From Myxococcales bacterium UBA1203 (lineage in GTDB: Bacteria; Myxococcota; Myxococcia; Myxococcales; UBA5297), in assembly GCA_002309695.1 (NCBI GenBank), contig DBXV01000016.1:31038-47702 (forward strand): 16,665 nt of DNA, in the 5' to 3' direction. Position 1 is the first letter of the stretch. The number at the start of each line of letters is the position of its first letter. The notes beneath the pieces are model-generated. The model saw only the letters and a list, made by a program, of their open reading frames with translations. It ran no database searches and was not told where the DNA came from. Made by a program: the position numbers and the translations under genes. Shown piece by piece: positions 5,865-12,947 of the stretch.

Positions 5865-8315
5865 TTACGGCGCGGAAGGAATCCGTCCCCCCTTGGCGCC
5901 TGACGCAATCCGGCTGCCGATTTTCATCAGGGTGCGCTGAATCTCCGAGGCCTTCTGAGGCCGGTTCTCCGGCGACTTTTCGAGGCATTTCAGGACGAGT
6001 TCTGCCAGCTCGGGCGCCAGCTCCGGCCGGTAGAGCAGCGGGTCGGGCGGCGGCGTATTGACGTTGTGGAACATCGCCGCGTCCGGGTCGAAAGGCAGGC
6101 GTCCGCAGAAGCATTCAAAGAGGACGACGCCCAGAGCGTAGATGTCCGTCCTGCCATCAATCTGCTCGCCCTTGATCTGCTCGGGAGCCATGTAAACGGG
6201 CGTGCCGACGACGGTGTTCTTGCGGCTCTCGTCCTTGCCCCCCTCCTGCATGACGTAGGCGATGCCGAAATCCATCAGTTTGGCGGACCCGTCGTTGGCC
6301 ACCATGATGTTTTCCGGCTTGAGGTCGCGGTGGACGATGCCGCGGGCATGAGCGCAGTCCAGGGCAGAGGCGACCTGAGCGCCGATGCGCATCGCCTGCA
6401 TCAGCGACGGCCGGCCCTGCTGGAACCGCGTCCTCAGGTCGTCGCCCTCCACCAGCTCCATGGCGAGCCAGGGCGTCGTTCCCTGGAGACCTGCGTCATA
6501 GACGGTGACGATGTTGGGATGGTTGAGCTGAGCGACGGCGCGCGCCTCGCGAAGGAAGTATTCGCGGATGCGGGCATTGCCGCCGGCCTGCTGCTCCAAG
6601 ACCTTGATGGCCACCGGCCGCGAGAGCTGCTGATCGATGGCGCGGTACACGACGCCCATGGAGCCGCGTCCCAGCTCTGCGGTCACCCGATAGCGGGCAG
6701 GAATGCCGGCGATGCCCGAATCGTTGGCACCCTGACCTTCGCCCGCTGCCTGACCGGCATTGGAGACGGCGAAGGGCTGCGGCGTGAACCGCCCCTGGAG
6801 CAGGCGCAGGCGAAGCGCCGCGTCCCGGTGATTGGGGTCGATGGACAGAAGTTCCTGGAGCGCGGCGGAGGCCTCGAAGACTTTTCCGGAGGATTCAAAG
6901 GCGCGCGACAGTCCATAGAGGATTTCCGAGCGGTCGGCGCCCGCGTCGCCGGACTCCAGAAGGCCGGAATAAATCGAGATGGCCTCGTCCGGATGTTCGA
7001 GCTGGAGCGCGATTTTGGCGAGGAGGGACTTGGAGGCGGTGTCCAGGCGGGGCGCTTCCTTGAGAACGGAATAGGCCTCCTGAATTTTGCCCAGTTCGAG
7101 CAGCACGGACGCTGACTCCTTAAACTGGGCGCGCGCCTTGAGGAGCTTGGCCTTTTCAAAGCGGTCGCCCAGCTGAGCCAGGAGCTCGCTGGCCCATTCC
7201 TGCTGTCCATTGGCGTTGAGCAGGTCGGCGGCGGCCCGGACATGGTTGCGGCGCACGAGCAGGTCCACTGCCTGGCGAAGGTGACCGGAGGCAGCCAACG
7301 TCTCCGCGGCGGTCGGCAGCTCTTTGTCATCGACGATGGTGAAGTACTGAAGCGCGCCCTCCACGTCGCCGCCATGGAGGAGAATGGTGCCGGCGCCGGC
7401 CATGTCGTGCATTTCGGCCATGCACCGGGCAGCGGACGCGTAGTCGCCGGAGCGTTCCAGAAGCGCGGCGGCCTTGTGGAGCTGACCGCCCTTTTTCTGA
7501 ACACGCGCCGCGGATTCCAGGTCGCCCAGCTTTTCGTAGAGACCGGCCGCCTGGACCCATTGCCCGCCCTGTTCGCAAAGGGCTGCAGCACGCTTTTCCT
7601 GCCCCCGGGAAAGGAGCAGCTCCACAGCAGAAAAAAGGTCGTCCGCCAGAAGCAGCGCATCGACGGCGGCGTTGATTTCGCCCAGAGCGGTAAATTCATC
7701 GGCCGCCATTTTGGCCAGAGACACTCTGTTTTCCGGCGACGGCTCCTTTCGGGCGGCATCCAGCCGCGCCTGAGCGGCTTCCCGCTTCTCGCCAAGTTCC
7801 GAATAGAGAATCGCCGCTTCGAGATGGCGCCCCTCAGAGGCCAGAGACCTGGCCGCCATCAGCTGGGCCGTGTGTTTTTCCTGCTGGTCGCCCAGGCATT
7901 CATAGAGGCGGATGGACATCTCAAAGGCGCCCGCTGAGCGGGCGATTTCGGCCAGTCGCTTCTGAGCGGCGGGATTTTCCAGCGCCTTCGTCCTCGCGAG
8001 CGATTCCTCTGCCTGTTCGACCTCGGCCTGAGATGCACCCGCCAGCGCGTCCAGCGCCTCGTCGGTACGGTTGTGCTTCAGCAGAAGTTCAGCCGCCAAA
8101 AACCTTTTGCCCGCCTTGCAGAAAAGACCTGCCGCCTCTTCCCAGCGTCCGGCAGCCAGAAGGTCTTTCGCGGCCCCCTCATAGTCTCCCCAACCCAGAA
8201 GAACTTCCGCATGGGCCCGAAGCGACTTCGTCCTGCGGCGCCGCCTCCATATCAGCAGCGACAGTACCAGTAGGGCAACGACACCGCCGATGATTAAGCC
8301 GGTCACTTGGGGCAT
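5865..8315 (-). CDS. Membrane-anchored TPR-repeat serine/threonine protein kinase
   Basis: 816 residues from the ATG at 8315. Residues 4-23 form one membrane helix followed by RRRRR, so the rest is cytoplasmic. Residues about 30-510 are Ala/Leu/Glu-rich helical repeats of TPR type (for example GDYEGAAKDLLAAGRWEEAA). Residues 538-816 hold a Hanks-type kinase at the C-terminus: glycine loop LGRGSMGVVY (548-557), VAIK lysine K571, helix C E590, HRDLKPEN (H662, D664), DFG (682-684), VVGTPVYMAPE ending at 712, and DIYALGVVLFE. All catalytic residues are present, so activity is expected. A GTG at 8393 would add 26 residues, but it lies inside a terminator stem, has no ribosome site and would bury the membrane helix; I reject it. 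No clear Shine-Dalgarno precedes 8315 either. Substrates are unknown. murJ is the next gene downstream. Confidence 0.9.
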   Translation of the reverse strand: MPQVTGLIIGGVVALLVLSLLIWRRRRRTKSLRAHAEVLLGWGDYEGAAKDLLAAGRWEEAAGLFCKAGKRFLAAELLLKHNRTDEALDALAGASQAEVEQAEESLARTKALENPAAQKRLAEIARSAGAFEMSIRLYECLGDQQEKHTAQLMAARSLASEGRHLEAAILYSELGEKREAAQARLDAARKEPSPENRVSLAKMAADEFTALGEINAAVDALLLADDLFSAVELLLSRGQEKRAAALCEQGGQWVQAAGLYEKLGDLESAARVQKKGGQLHKAAALLERSGDYASAARCMAEMHDMAGAGTILLHGGDVEGALQYFTIVDDKELPTAAETLAASGHLRQAVDLLVRRNHVRAAADLLNANGQQEWASELLAQLGDRFEKAKLLKARAQFKESASVLLELGKIQEAYSVLKEAPRLDTASKSLLAKIALQLEHPDEAISIYSGLLESGDAGADRSEILYGLSRAFESSGKVFEASAALQELLSIDPNHRDAALRLRLLQGRFTPQPFAVSNAGQAAGEGQGANDSGIAGIPARYRVTAELGRGSMGVVYRAIDQQLSRPVAIKVLEQQAGGNARIREYFLREARAVAQLNHPNIVTVYDAGLQGTTPWLAMELVEGDDLRTRFQQGRPSLMQAMRIGAQVASALDCAHARGIVHRDLKPENIMVANDGSAKLMDFGIAYVMQEGGKDESRKNTVVGTPVYMAPEQIKGEQIDGRTDIYALGVVLFECFCGRLPFDPDAAMFHNVNTPPPDPLLYRPELAPELAELVLKCLEKSPENRPQKASEIQRTLMKIGSRIASGAKGGRIPSAP

Positions 8316-8353
8316 GACAATCAATCCGGGGACAACAGGAAACGCCGCTGGCC

Positions 8354-8396
8354 AAAACGAAAAGGCGGTGCCCGTTTCGAGAGAAGCAGGCACCGC
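8354..8396 (-). terminator. Intrinsic terminator of the basic low-complexity gene
   Basis: A perfect 8-bp inverted repeat GCGGTGCC (8365-8372) / GGCACCGC (8389-8396) with a 16-nt loop is followed, on the minus strand, by TTTT (8363-8360) and a second TTTT (8357-8354). It lies 47 nt beyond the stop at 8443 and 39 nt ahead of the kinase ATG, and overlaps a GTG otherwise usable as the kinase start. Confidence 0.65.
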
Positions 8397-8442
8397 GATG
8401 CGGGAGAGAAAACAACGATGCGCCGAACCGCGGCATTCAAGG

Positions 8443-9189
8443 TTATTTCCGTCGGGGCTTCAAGCCGCGTCCCCGGAAATTTCCGCGCCGGTTTTCCTGC
8501 GGCAGATGTTTTCCGCCGGAGGTTTTCCCCGATTTGAAAGGGGATTTTTGAAAGCCGGGGGCCTTTGCTTTTGGGGGCGGGGGAGGCGCGAAGCGCGCGG
8601 AGGCTGCCTGAGCACTGAAGACTGCGCGTGGGCTGTCTCCATGGCGGCCGGCATTGGTGGAGGCGGCTCGTCCCTGTCCTTTGGCGAAGGCGCGCACTTG
8701 GGATTTTTGGGGGGCCTTTCTGGGGGAGCCTGGAAAACGCGGTTCCGCGGGGGCAGCTGATGCTGTTTTGCCGGCCGGCCCGCGGCTTTGGGCGGTTCGG
8801 ACATATTTGCCCCGCGACGCATATGCAGCCGATGCGGCGGAGGCTGCGGATGGCGCCGCGCTTCTGCTCCGGGAAGTGCGGTCCTGCCTTCCGGAAGGCA
8901 TTTCCGAAGAAGCGTGCTGCCTCGGAAGGCTGCTCCGGACCGGCCTGGACGCCGTGCCTCTCGTGCTGTCGGCCTCCACCTTGCCGCCGGTGACGAATCT
9001 CCCCTTGGGTTCATGCCGGATTCGGCCCGCCAGAATTTCGACGGGAATGGGAGCGGAGGGCGGTTTCGGGGCAGTGCCGCCATCTTGCGCGGCGCGCATG
9101 CGTTCTCTGCGCTCCGCCGCGCGAATAATGCGGACAAGTGCCTTGGAAATCAGACGCGGATTTCCGGACGGCGAATCTGTATCGGCCAC
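8443..9189 (-). CDS. Hypothetical basic low-complexity protein
   Basis: 248 residues from a GTG at 9189, with AAAGG about 8 nt upstream. I do not recognise a family. Residues 1-40 are predicted helical (ISKALVRIIRAAERRERMRA), and residues 46-72 include a short ordered-looking stretch (PVEILAGRIRHEPKGRFVTG). The remainder is disordered and Ala/Ser/Pro/Arg/Lys-rich, with a PPPPPK run and a C-terminal tail NRRGNFRGRGLKPRRK. The RG-containing, strongly positive tail suggests binding to RNA, DNA or an acidic partner; that is inference only. Third codon positions are less GC-biased than in the neighbours, as expected for a fast-evolving protein. Overlapping frames are open on both strands, but this one has a ribosome site, a sensible helical N-terminus, a TAA stop and a terminator 47 nt downstream. 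It is divergent from the coiled-coil gene at 9402. Confidence 0.6.
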   Translation of the reverse strand: MADTDSPSGNPRLISKALVRIIRAAERRERMRAAQDGGTAPKPPSAPIPVEILAGRIRHEPKGRFVTGGKVEADSTRGTASRPVRSSLPRQHASSEMPSGRQDRTSRSRSAAPSAASAASAAYASRGKYVRTAQSRGPAGKTASAAPAEPRFPGSPRKAPQKSQVRAFAKGQGRAASTNAGRHGDSPRAVFSAQAASARFAPPPPPKAKAPGFQKSPFKSGKTSGGKHLPQENRRGNFRGRGLKPRRK

Positions 9190-9252
9190 GATGAAAACCT
9201 TTATTCAGATGCCGACAGGCTTTGGTCGGCTGGATTCTAAAGAGGGCGGCGG

Positions 9253-9281
9253 CCATTAGGGGGAAGGCTTCCGGATGTCAA
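9253..9281 (-). promoter_or_regulatory. Candidate promoter for the basic low-complexity gene, with a palindrome in the spacer
   Basis: On the minus strand a consensus -35 TTGACA (9281-9276) is followed after 17 nt by TAATGG (9258-9253), a weak -10. The spacer holds the palindrome GGAAG-G-CTTCC (9262-9272), placed where a repressor could block polymerase. The predicted transcript would start near 9246, giving a leader of about 57 nt. Confidence 0.35.
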
Positions 9282-9317
9282 CGAAGGGGGGGCAGCTGAG
9301 AGCCTCGCGTGAGACTG

Positions 9318-9358
9318 CCGAAGACCGCGTTTTTTCAGGGGGAAATCGGTCTTTTCGG
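9318..9358. repeat. Inverted repeat in the divergent intergenic region
   Basis: CCGAAGACCG (9318-9327) pairs with CGGTCTTTTCGG (9347-9358), leaving two unpaired T and a 19-nt loop. It lies just before the TTGACA at 9363 that faces the coiled-coil gene. It could be an operator or an RNA structure; it has no T run in a terminator position. Confidence 0.4.
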
Positions 9359-9362
9359 CGCC

Positions 9363-9390
9363 TTGACAAGCCGACCTTCCGAAGTAGAGC
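9363..9390 (+). promoter_or_regulatory. Candidate promoter of the coiled-coil gene
   Basis: A consensus -35 TTGACA (9363-9368) is followed after 16 nt by TAGAGC (9385-9390), a poor -10. If used, transcription would begin around 9397, only about 5 nt before the ATG at 9402, which has no Shine-Dalgarno. The mRNA would then be almost leaderless. Confidence 0.3.
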
Positions 9391-9401
9391 GCCGCGCCAC
9401 C

Positions 9402-10169
9402 ATGGCTGACAACTACGACGACCTGATTTTCACGCTCGGAGACATTGCTTACGAGCGCTACTGGAAAAACCCCGGCGACCTCACGACGATGGTGGAGGTC
9501 ATTGCTGCCGGCGAGGCTCTTGAGCACTGCAAGATTGATTTGCGCGACTTGGAAGCCTCGATGGACAAGGAAGAGGACGCCTTCCGGGAGTTTCAGGAGG
9601 CCGTCGATGAGGAAACGGCTCAGTGCCAGGAGCTTGTGGACAAGTACATCAAGCCCGTGAAGCTGGCCGAATCGAAAGCCAAGTCCATTGAGCAGTCGCT
9701 GCGCACGAAGCGGTCCGACTTGGGTGTCGCGCGTCAGAACCTCTCCAAGATGGAGCGGCAGATTAAGCAGCTGGAGGCTGACGGTTACGTGGACAAGGCC
9801 CACGACAAGCGGCAGGCGCTGAAGAACCTGAAAATGGACCTTCTGAAGCGCAACCGGGAGTGCGACGACCTTCAGTCCAAATACGACGACATTATGAATC
9901 CCAAGTCCGGACCTGGTGCCGAGGGCATTCGGGCGCGCCGCCGTCAGATCGATTTGGAGCAGCAGCTGGACGAGCGGACCGACGAATACAACGAGCGCAT
10001 TCAGGAGCTGGAGGACCAGGCCGAAGAGACCGAGGGCAGAATTGAAGATGCCCAGAGGGACTTCGAGGACCGCATCATGGATTTGGGGGAGGAAGTGTAC
10101 AAACTCCGCCTGTCGGATGCCTCCCTCGCGCCGCTGTATCCGCGCATCGACAAGGTCGCCGGCAAATAG
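9402..10169 (+). CDS. Hypothetical coiled-coil protein
   Basis: 255 residues, cytoplasmic (no signal peptide or membrane helix). After a short ordered N-terminus (MADNYDDLIFTLGDIAYERY) nearly the whole chain is heptad-like, charged helix. A Pro/Gly hinge NPKSGPGAEG (166-175) separates two coiled-coil arms, so it may fold as a helical hairpin or form long dimers. The only Cys residues are isolated, with no C-terminal zinc ribbon, which argues against the COG1579 zinc-ribbon coiled-coil family. Resemblance to PspA-like or SMC-like rods is generic. I chose ATG 9402 over an upstream GTG (9309) because the added residues look non-coding and neither site has a ribosome site. It is the only plus-strand gene between the edge and clpB, and is divergent from the basic low-complexity gene. 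Function unknown. Confidence 0.75.
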   Translation: MADNYDDLIFTLGDIAYERYWKNPGDLTTMVEVIAAGEALEHCKIDLRDLEASMDKEEDAFREFQEAVDEETAQCQELVDKYIKPVKLAESKAKSIEQSLRTKRSDLGVARQNLSKMERQIKQLEADGYVDKAHDKRQALKNLKMDLLKRNRECDDLQSKYDDIMNPKSGPGAEGIRARRRQIDLEQQLDERTDEYNERIQELEDQAEETEGRIEDAQRDFEDRIMDLGEEVYKLRLSDASLAPLYPRIDKVAGK

Positions 10170-10245
10170 GCTTTTCGCCTTGAGCGCAGGCCGACCCTGA
10201 GCGGCGGGCAGCGGTCATCTGAGTCACCTGTGTAAAAATAAATGA

Positions 10246-10282
10246 GGGATGCGGCTCTTCATCGGGCCGCATCCCTTTTTTT
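10246..10282 (+). terminator. Strong intrinsic terminator after the coiled-coil gene
   Basis: A perfect 10-bp stem GGGATGCGGC (10246-10255) / GCCGCATCCC (10266-10275) with a 10-nt loop is followed by seven T (10276-10282). It lies between convergent genes ending at 10169 (+) and 10316 (-). On the minus strand the stem is followed by the T-rich TCATTTATTTTT, so it probably works in both directions. Confidence 0.9.
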
Positions 10283-10315
10283 GTGCCATCCGTCCCACTT
10301 CTTTGTGCCCTTTCG

Positions 10316-12934
10316 CTAGGGGGAGGGAAGGGTTCCCCGAAGGATGGAGCCGTTTCCGCCGCCGACCCAGAGTGAGCCGTCATCGGGCGAGAGCGCGAGA
10401 GACAGAATCGGGCGCGTCGTTTTCGGGTCGAAAGAAGTCCAGTCCGCGCCGTCAAAATGGATGAGGAATCCGGCGCCGCTGGTGAGTGTCCCCGCCGCCC
10501 ATACGTCGGTGACAGAGGTTCCCGCCAGGGCCCTGACATTGAAGACGGACAGGCGCGCGGGCATGTCGAAGTGGCTGAAGCGCACGCCGTCCCAGAACAG
10601 AATGTAGCGGGCGTTGCCTCCGATGAAGGCCTCGCCGCCGGGCGCCGCGTAAACCGCGCGCCAGAGGGCCGTGCGAATGGAATTATCGTTGGGCGTGATG
10701 ACCACCGGGCTGCCGTTTTTCCAGAGGACGGTCAGGTAATCTCCGACGGCCATGATGTTGCTGCCGCTGCACGAGAGCGCTTTGAGGTTTCCGCTCGTCT
10801 GAGTGACGCGCGTCCAGAGGCCGTCTGCGGTGCGCGCGACCGTGCCGTTGTCCCCCACGGCCCAAAGCTCTTCGCCGCATTTTTCCAGACCACGGAGAGC
10901 GCCGAACGCCGTCACATCGGCTGCGCTCCAGTCGCCTTCCAGAAGCCGGTAGGCACGCCCGCCTTCACCCACGACCCAGATGTCCCGGCTCCTCAGGCCG
11001 CCCACGGCGTGCATCCGCCCGGCAAAGCCATCCGGCGGCGTCAGGTCTTTGAAGATGCCCGCGGCCGTCCTGAAAAGCAGCCTGTTGGAGACCATGTCAC
11101 AGGCGGCGTTCAGACATTCCTCTGTCAGGGCGAAGAGTTCGCCGCCGTCAAAGGCGCTGAGACCGATAATCCAGCTGCGGCTGCCCTCGGAAAGCGCGCT
11201 CCATGCGCTGCCGTTCCAGTGAAGGAGTCGGCCCGCCGTGCCCGCGGCCGCAAGGTCTGTCTCAGAGCGCGCAGTGAGAACGGGCGTCTCCGCATCCGGC
11301 AGGCCGATGCGCGTCCAGACGGGAGTGCCGCCGGTGTCGTCATCCAAGGACGAATCACAGTCGGCGAAAACCGAGGTGAGCGGCGTGTTCCCGTCGGAAT
11401 TTTCATTTTCATTCGAGACGGCGCGGACCAGCGTGCAGCCGCCGGCCGCCGTGACGGAGAGCGGCCTGAGCTGAGACGCGGCCTCTGCGGGTTCCCCATC
11501 ATCCGGGCCGCCGGTTTCATCCAGGGCATGCGTGCGCCAGATGCCGCTTTTGCCGATGCGCACGAAGGCGCCCTGTCCGTCGATGGCCGAAAAGCCGCCG
11601 TTGTTCCAGGGAGCAGCACTCGCGACGGCTTCGGGCGGATTGACCGCGGACACGAGCATCCAGCCTTCCCCCAGGCGTTCGTAAATTTTGCCGCCTGCCG
11701 TGAGGACCCGGGGAATGCCGTCCGCGAAACCGACAGCTGACAGCGCGTCGAAGGAAGGGGATTCCGCCGGTTCCCAGAGCCCGGAGACTGAATTGTAGAG
11801 GAGAAGCTGCGGCCCGGGGCCGGCGGCGATGCCCGCACTGCCGTCAAAAGACAGCGCGGTGAGAGGGGAGCCCGGAAGGACGGCGGATTCGGCGGCGTCA
11901 TCAGTGCTGTCTTCCGAAAGGGTGACGATGAGTCCGGCGGAGGCGATGGCCCCGACGGCGACGAGCCTGCCGCCAGAAGTCGCTATGGCCCCGAAGCGCG
12001 CGCCCTCGATCCTGTGGCGCATGCGGAAATTTCCCGAGCGATTCCGCTCCCAGATGGAGCCATCCGTCGCCGCGAAATAGAGCTTCTCTGCATCGCTGCC
12101 GAACGCCAGAGCCGTGATGGAATTGCCCTGAGGCAGCGGATTTTCCCAGGCAAGGTCTGAGGGCAGAGGCGCGCCGTTGCGGACGAAAATGTCGAGTGAG
12201 GCCGCCGCGGCGCCGGCTCTGGCCGTGACAGATGTCCTGCCGGGGGACAGGGCTGTGACCACGCCTTCTTCACTCACGGAAATCACGGCGCCGTCCTGCG
12301 GCGAAAAGACGATTTTTGCCGCGGCGGGGTCCATGGGCGCGCCCGCCTGGTCGAAGACCTCAAACGTCAGCGCCGCCGTTTCACCCACGTTCAACGTCTG
12401 GCGCTCGGCGGTGAGCGTGATGGAGGCGGGACGGACGGCCTCGGGAACGGTGCCCCAGAAAGTGCCCCCACGCAGGACCTCGCCGCTGACAGTTTCTGAC
12501 TCCGCATCCACGCGGACGCCGTTCAGCCGCTCCTGAGCGCCGGAGGCGTCGCTTCTGCGCAGATCGAACATCGAGGCATAGACATCGCCGGGGAGGTTTT
12601 CGGGCAGATAGCGGACGCTGAGGGTGGCAAAGCTGAGAAAGCGAAGGGAGGTCGGGCTGATGCGGAAGGTCCGCGTGACGCGGACGCGGCCGTAAACATC
12701 GGGTGCGCCGCTGCTGAAAACGCTGAGCGTGATCTCCGTTTCCTCCGCCAGTGCGCCGGGAGGGATGGTGAGCTGCCCGCCGTCCACGGTGAGCACGCCG
12801 CCGCTCTTGCCGAACGTGCCTTTGTCGGTGTCGTCCGCCTGCTCCCCGTCGCTTCCGCCGCACGCGGAGATGGAGACGGACAGGGAAACGGCCAGCGCCA
12901 GGAAGAGAATCAGGGAGAGAAAAAGTCGTTTCAT
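10316..12934 (-). CDS. Surface lipoprotein with ZU5-like, Big2 and propeller-type domains
   Basis: 872 residues from the ATG at 12934. Residues 1-25 are a lipoprotein signal (MKRLFLSLILFLALAVSLSV, then ISAC) with Cys25 as the lipid anchor. Residues 42-125 resemble a ZU5-like segment (GGVLTVDGGQLTIPPGALAE, then TEITL). Residues 170-251 are a bacterial Ig-like Big2 domain (TAERQTLNVGETAALTFEVF through TALSPGRTSVTARAG). Residues 260-872 hold repeated propeller-like blades with motifs such as DIWVVGEGGRAYRL, ELWAVGDNGTVART, DVWAAGTLTSG and SLWVGGGNGSILRG, similar to Ycf48- or sortilin-like propellers. A frame extension to 13015 adds only Arg/Pro-rich sequence before the signal and overlaps the MATE gene, so it is rejected. 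AAAGG lies about 9 nt upstream. The gene follows MATE by 13 nt and is probably cotranscribed. A binding role at the outer membrane surface is inferred; the ligand is unknown. Confidence 0.85.
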   Translation of the reverse strand: MKRLFLSLILFLALAVSLSVSISACGGSDGEQADDTDKGTFGKSGGVLTVDGGQLTIPPGALAEETEITLSVFSSGAPDVYGRVRVTRTFRISPTSLRFLSFATLSVRYLPENLPGDVYASMFDLRRSDASGAQERLNGVRVDAESETVSGEVLRGGTFWGTVPEAVRPASITLTAERQTLNVGETAALTFEVFDQAGAPMDPAAAKIVFSPQDGAVISVSEEGVVTALSPGRTSVTARAGAAAASLDIFVRNGAPLPSDLAWENPLPQGNSITALAFGSDAEKLYFAATDGSIWERNRSGNFRMRHRIEGARFGAIATSGGRLVAVGAIASAGLIVTLSEDSTDDAAESAVLPGSPLTALSFDGSAGIAAGPGPQLLLYNSVSGLWEPAESPSFDALSAVGFADGIPRVLTAGGKIYERLGEGWMLVSAVNPPEAVASAAPWNNGGFSAIDGQGAFVRIGKSGIWRTHALDETGGPDDGEPAEAASQLRPLSVTAAGGCTLVRAVSNENENSDGNTPLTSVFADCDSSLDDDTGGTPVWTRIGLPDAETPVLTARSETDLAAAGTAGRLLHWNGSAWSALSEGSRSWIIGLSAFDGGELFALTEECLNAACDMVSNRLLFRTAAGIFKDLTPPDGFAGRMHAVGGLRSRDIWVVGEGGRAYRLLEGDWSAADVTAFGALRGLEKCGEELWAVGDNGTVARTADGLWTRVTQTSGNLKALSCSGSNIMAVGDYLTVLWKNGSPVVITPNDNSIRTALWRAVYAAPGGEAFIGGNARYILFWDGVRFSHFDMPARLSVFNVRALAGTSVTDVWAAGTLTSGAGFLIHFDGADWTSFDPKTTRPILSLALSPDDGSLWVGGGNGSILRGTLPSP

Positions 12935-12947
12935 GGTGCGGCGCCTT

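Noticed and set aside
5821..5868. GGCGTTAC direct repeat (5821-5828 and 5861-5868) at the end of the kinase gene
   Set aside because: Only 8 bp with no accompanying element; likely chance.
8654..9259. Plus-strand and alternative minus-strand frames (for example 8460-9137) competing with the basic low-complexity gene
   Set aside because: None has a ribosome site or coherent termination; the 9189-8443 frame has AAAGG, a helical N-terminus and a terminator downstream. Some doubt remains, reflected in its confidence.
10457..11740. 427-codon plus-strand open frame
   Set aside because: Antisense to the ZU5-like/Big2/propeller lipoprotein; no domain or ribosome site.
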